In this document: piece by piece, positions 9,601-11,987 of the stretch
How positions within the stretch are numbered: the stretch's first letter is position 1
Layout of the letters: the number at the start of each line of letters is the position of its first letter
From: Accumulibacter sp.
Lineage (GTDB): Bacteria > Pseudomonadota > Gammaproteobacteria > Burkholderiales > Rhodocyclaceae
Assembly (NCBI GenBank): GCA_003538495.1
Contig: DPSD01000319.1
Coordinates: forward strand, 1 to 11,987
Direction of reading: 5' to 3'
DNA length: 11,987 bases
Made by a program: the position numbers and the translations under genes
The notes under the pieces: generated by a model
The model's database searches: none
Told to the model about the DNA's origin: nothing
The model's input: the letters and a program-made list of their open reading frames with translations, nothing else

Positions 9601-11241
9601 GTCCACCGCAGCTACAAGTTCTCGCTGCTGACCCTCGGCACGGCACCTGAAGCCGTATTCGTCTGCTTTGCGACCCAGGTCGGACAACTCGCTGACCCTC
9701 GCCGCCGCTTCACGCTAACGCCCGACGAGTTTTCGCTCATCAACCCGAATACGCGCACCTGCCCCGTGTTCCGCAGCGAGCGCGACGCCGATCTGACCAA
9801 AAAGCTCTACCGGGCGGCGCCGGTGCTCATCGAAGAAGCGGTCACGGACGCCGACGGCCAGGTGCTCAAGCCCGAGGTCAATCCGTGGGGTATCCGCTTC
9901 CAGGCAATGTTCCACATGTCTAATGACAGCGGCCTGTTCCACAGCGAGCCCGAGTCGCCCGGCGCGCCCCAGCGCCTGCCGCTGTACGAAGCCAAGATGA
10001 TCCACCAGTTCGATCACCGCTGGGCGACCTACGTCGATGCCGACGGCAAGCCGGGCGAGGTTGAGACGGCCGACGTGAATCCGGTGCAGAAGGCCGACCC
10101 CGCCTTCGCCGTGCGCCCGCGCTATTGGGTGGACGAGCGCGAGGTGCTGGCCCGCATCGCCCGCGTCCCCGCGCGCGTGGCCCGTGCCTGGCTGGCACTG
10201 CATGCCGCCGCCTCCGCCCTGTCGACATTAACGGCCGACGAGGCGCTGGCCGACCTGCTGCTGGCCCTGGCCGCCTGGGTGGCTGGCGAACTGTTCAGCC
10301 GCGCCGCCAGCGACGGCTGGACGCAGCAATCCGCCCTGCCTCACATCGCGCCGACCGAAGCGCAGCTCAAGGCCCGCTACGCCCCGCTGGCACAGGCGCT
10401 GCTGGGCAGCGGCCTCAGCACCCGGAAGGCACTCGTCGAATTTCCGAAATGGGCCGCGCAGAATCGGGACGCGCGCCTGTCACACGCGGAACTGGCCGAA
10501 CTCGCCACTACCTTGCAGACCACCGACCTGACGCCCGCGCTGCTGGCCCTGCTGGATGCCTGGATGGATGCCCGCAGCCCGCGCTGGCTGATGGGCTGGC
10601 GGGACATCTGCCGAAGCACTGACGAGCGGACCGTCATCGCGTCGGTGGTGCCGAGGGTGGGGGTGGGCAACAAGATTCCGCTCTTTTTCCCCGGCGCCAG
10701 CGTCACCCCGAAACTTGCGGCGGCATTGCTGGCCAATATGTCGGCGATGACGCTCGATTTCGTCGCTCGTCAGAAGATTGGTGGCACAACGCTTAACTAC
10801 TTCTACATGAAGCAGTTCCCAGTGCTGTCATCAGAGCGGTACACCCCGCAAGACCTCGCCTTCATCGTCCCCCGCGTCCTCGAACTCACCTACACCGCCC
10901 ACGACCTCTCGGCCTGGGCCGAAGACCTGGTGGAGTACGACCCGCGCAATGGCTCGGAGCGCGGCCAGCCCTTCCCCTGGCGTGATGGCAAAAGCGCCGA
11001 ACGCCGCGCCCGGCTGCGCGCCGAGCTCGACGCCTGCTACGCCCGCCTCTACGGCCTGACCCGCGACGAGCTGCGCTACCTCCTCGACCCCGCCGACATA
11101 GTGGGCGCCGACTACCCCTCCGAGACCTTCCGCGTGCTCAAGGAAGGCGAAATCCGCACCCATGGCGAGTACCGCACGCGGCGGCTAGTGCTGGCGGCGT
11201 GGGACCGTCAGACTCAATTACAGGGAGCCCAAAGGTGCTGA
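6676..11241 (+). CDS. large Eco57I/PglX-like adenine-N6 DNA methyltransferase (DISARM DrmMI-like)
   Basis: This 1521-residue protein is predicted to transfer a methyl group from S-adenosylmethionine to adenine N6 in DNA, marking the host genome. The SAM motif I is CDPACGSGHFL (from C544; D545), followed by LFGIDKNPMAIHLAKTALW (D600) and the catalytic motif IV GNPPWER (N815-W818), typical of gamma-class N6-adenine methylases. Residues 1-540 are a long N-terminal region; about 116-192 (RVPLVFAAHQQPLD, QEALNAS, WAIAANGLRLRILRDN) resemble the nuclease-like domain of type IIG enzymes but lack an E-x-K triad. Residues from about 640 to 800 form a helical insertion between motifs. The C-terminal half holds the presumed target-recognition region (MIHQFDHRWATY; GWRDICRSTDERTVIASVVPR; YFYMKQFPVL). 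The length exceeds typical type I or II methylases but suits BREX PglX and DISARM methylases. ATG 6676 has a ribosome binding site, and the gene follows the SNF2 gene by 3 bases. The recognition site cannot be read from sequence. No frame break is seen. Confidence 0.93.
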   Translation: MARRNPTHLSYQAIRIEGGLIPADELSRLTLLSDPDRTEQSESHYHIPKGLKLRDEVGRYWKIALNLWLEFQRLRARTDVDAHDVTVREFLVPLLHDVLGFADLGRAPAIEQAGHRYPIGHAALGGRVPLVFAAHQQPLDLPVERFGDPNPDTGKIRRRSPFMLAQEALNASDASLWAIAANGLRLRILRDNPSLTRPAYVEVDLEALFGEELYADFTAFWLLAHASRFGAAKGEKPGEPGDCPWERWRAAGQEAGVTIRRNLRYQVAEALRALGTGFLSHPANAALRTSLQTPLQAAGGLTEGCLGKQAFFEELLRLVYRLIFLATVEDRLDPETGAKLVFLPGTPEDIRQRYLAGYSLTWLRERAARRSQHDRHGDLWQALGITFSALARGEAALGLPALGGLFDADQCPHLDGAQLENRWLLAAVFQLGYFRDAAGLTRVNYRDMGPEELGSVYESLLELEPDPQGLAHPAHARLAFVGEDERGSDSASTRGNTRKLTGSYYTPDSLVQELIRCALEPVIADTVKAHPQQPVQALLQLTICDPACGSGHFLLAAARRLADEVARLRAVVEREGGAPTPADYRHALRDVVSRCLFGIDKNPMAIHLAKTALWLEAYTPDLPLSFIDHHLQVGDALLGVLDPKVLENGIPDAAYTALSGDDKATASALKKENKADLKSWQTIAAGDLFAQAGLAAQAVTVDRLADDTPEHIAAKRAAWQQAQGTVQRTVLARLADTYVAAFLAPKLAGTGETVPLSGYLWGVLHGEMSGQEPRGEVADMEMATHALCRRHSVFHWWLSFPQVAARGGFSVMLGNPPWERIKLQEEEFFAAKSPLVASARNKFERGQRIEWLRDGVLLHNLNPDLEAAEGLSPPNRAEIALYDAFIAARRGAEAASLFAHCGERFPLTGVGDVNTYALFAETFLQATTGNGRAGFIVPTGIATDDSTKAYFGHIATGGRLASLYDFENSEGVFPAVHRSYKFSLLTLGTAPEAVFVCFATQVGQLADPRRRFTLTPDEFSLINPNTRTCPVFRSERDADLTKKLYRAAPVLIEEAVTDADGQVLKPEVNPWGIRFQAMFHMSNDSGLFHSEPESPGAPQRLPLYEAKMIHQFDHRWATYVDADGKPGEVETADVNPVQKADPAFAVRPRYWVDEREVLARIARVPARVARAWLALHAAASALSTLTADEALADLLLALAAWVAGELFSRAASDGWTQQSALPHIAPTEAQLKARYAPLAQALLGSGLSTRKALVEFPKWAAQNRDARLSHAELAELATTLQTTDLTPALLALLDAWMDARSPRWLMGWRDICRSTDERTVIASVVPRVGVGNKIPLFFPGASVTPKLAAALLANMSAMTLDFVARQKIGGTTLNYFYMKQFPVLSSERYTPQDLAFIVPRVLELTYTAHDLSAWAEDLVEYDPRNGSERGQPFPWRDGKSAERRARLRAELDACYARLYGLTRDELRYLLDPADIVGADYPSETFRVLKEGEIRTHGEYRTRRLVLAAWDRQTQLQGAQRC
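11223..11227 (+). promoter_or_regulatory. ribosome binding site of the DUF3696 ATPase gene
   Basis: GGGAG (AGGGAG including 11222) sits 7 bases before the GTG at 11235, inside the 3' end of the methylase gene. It supports a GTG start that overlaps the methylase stop. Confidence 0.65.
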
Positions 11242-11987
11242 CCCATCTCAAGCTGAACAACTTCAAAATCTGGCGCAGCACCGGCCAGATGCCGCTGGCG
11301 CCCTTGACCCTGCTCTTTGGAACCAACTCCTCAGGGAAGTCGAGCCTGATCCAGAGTCTTCTGCTGTTGCGGCAGACTGTGAATGGGCAAGACGCCAATC
11401 TGGACTTGAACCTCGGCAACGCGGACGCTGGCGACTCCGTCACCCTGGGCCAGTTTCGCGATGTGCTATGCCGCTATGGTGTCGCGACCGAAGCAGTCAA
11501 GGCGCGGCAGATCGGCATCGAATTCGGATGGCGTGGTGGCGAGGCCGGGCAATCGGGCGGCGTGTTTTCTGCACGCTATGAACAGGGCCACGGTGGCAGC
11601 GCGGACCTGGTATACCTCCGAATTGGTCAAGGGCGTCTGGGTTTCACCGCTCAGCGAGGCAGCCATGCTGCCTACAGACTTTGGGCTGCCGATGTCCGGC
11701 GGGCGGTCGGACAGTCGCCGAACTTCAAGCCTCAACGCTCCTTCACCTTCTCCGACGCCGCCGCTGAAGCGCTCGGCACACGCGCGGCCCCCGTGTTGTC
11801 CGTGGGCCCGGCGTTGCTGGCGGAGCTGAGCCGCATCATCTACCTCGGCCCGGTACGCCGCTTGGCCCAGCGTGACTACCTCTGGAGCGGGCACTTCCCG
11901 GGCTCCATCGGGGATGACGGCGGACGAGCCGTCGATGCCTTGATCGCGAGCGGGGTGGCGAAGAAGGAGGCCCGTCGGCGCGGGCGG
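11235..11987 (+). CDS. DUF3696-type AAA ATPase (OLD/RecF/ABC-like), 3' partial
   Basis: An open frame of 251 codons runs from GTG 11235 to the right edge without a stop. The N-terminus (LTHLKLNNFKIWRST, then PLTLLFGTNSSGKSSLIQSL) is the standard start of an ABC/SMC-like AAA ATPase, with the P-loop GTNSSGKS at residues 29-36. At residue 203 YLGPVR, followed by RDYLWSGHFPGSIGDDGG, matches the pattern I know from DUF3696-bearing ATPases, in which the ABC signature, Walker B and the DUF3696 tail come later, here outside the window. The gene overlaps the methylase by 7 bases (GTG at 11235, methylase TGA 11239-11241) and has its own ribosome binding site, so it belongs to the same operon. OLD-like ATPases often act in defence with a nuclease or other partner; its role here is unknown. 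Whether the full protein carries a TOPRIM nuclease cannot be judged from this fragment. Confidence 0.85.
   Translation, partial: MLTHLKLNNFKIWRSTGQMPLAPLTLLFGTNSSGKSSLIQSLLLLRQTVNGQDANLDLNLGNADAGDSVTLGQFRDVLCRYGVATEAVKARQIGIEFGWRGGEAGQSGGVFSARYEQGHGGSADLVYLRIGQGRLGFTAQRGSHAAYRLWAADVRRAVGQSPNFKPQRSFTFSDAAAEALGTRAAPVLSVGPALLAELSRIIYLGPVRRLAQRDYLWSGHFPGSIGDDGGRAVDALIASGVAKKEARRRGR

Noticed and set aside
7702..9687. 661-codon open frame on the - strand
   Set aside because: It lies wholly inside the methylase gene, which has clear family motifs across the same bases. Long antisense frames are expected in G+C-rich coding DNA, and the translated protein shows no recognisable domain.
11466..11894. 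- strand frame of 142 codons near the right end
   Set aside because: It overlaps the P-loop ATPase frame on the + strand, which has the Walker A and YLGPVR motifs and a ribosome binding site.
1..11987. CRISPR array, tRNA or rRNA gene, transposase
   Set aside because: Reading through both strands I saw no regularly spaced direct repeats, no RNA-gene landmarks and no transposase motifs. The window is filled by four protein genes.

Overview
The window is a dense single-strand gene cluster on the + strand of a high-GC bacterium. Hand counts on individual 60-base lines range from about 53 to 78 % G+C. Codon use and a CCCCTCGAGGGG-centred palindromic repeat resemble Betaproteobacteria (Rhodocyclales/Burkholderiales-like). 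The lineage is an inference, because no phylogenetic marker is present.

Layout: (1) 1-3753 is the 3' part of a very large DUF1998-type superfamily 2 helicase with a Vsr/MTES_1575-like nuclease-fold tail; its N-terminal DEAD-box domain lies outside the window. (2) 3757-6672 is a SNF2-like helicase closely resembling DrmD of DISARM. (3) 6676-11241 is a 1521-residue Eco57I/PglX-like adenine-N6 DNA methyltransferase, similar in type to the class 1 DISARM methylase DrmMI. (4) 11235 to the right edge is the 5' part of an ABC/OLD-like AAA ATPase of the DUF3696 type. It starts with GTG, overlaps the methylase by 7 bases and runs off the window. The four genes are separated by 3 bases, 3 bases and a 7-base overlap, so they are almost certainly one transcript. 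No promoter or terminator is visible, and there is no intergenic stretch longer than 3 bases.

Taken together this looks like a DISARM-related anti-phage/restriction-type system with a non-canonical make-up. Canonical class 1 DISARM is drmD-drmMI-drmA-drmB-drmC, with the helicase (DrmA) and the DUF1998 protein (DrmB) as separate genes. Here helicase and DUF1998 modules sit in one polypeptide that also carries a nuclease-like tail. It comes before the SNF2 gene, and a DUF3696 ATPase follows the methylase. The likely logic (inference) is that the methylase marks host DNA, the two helicases recognise or translocate on unmarked DNA, and the nuclease-like tail and/or genes outside the window act as effector. 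The most unusual local feature is an 87-base nested inverted repeat lying in frame inside the SNF2 gene.
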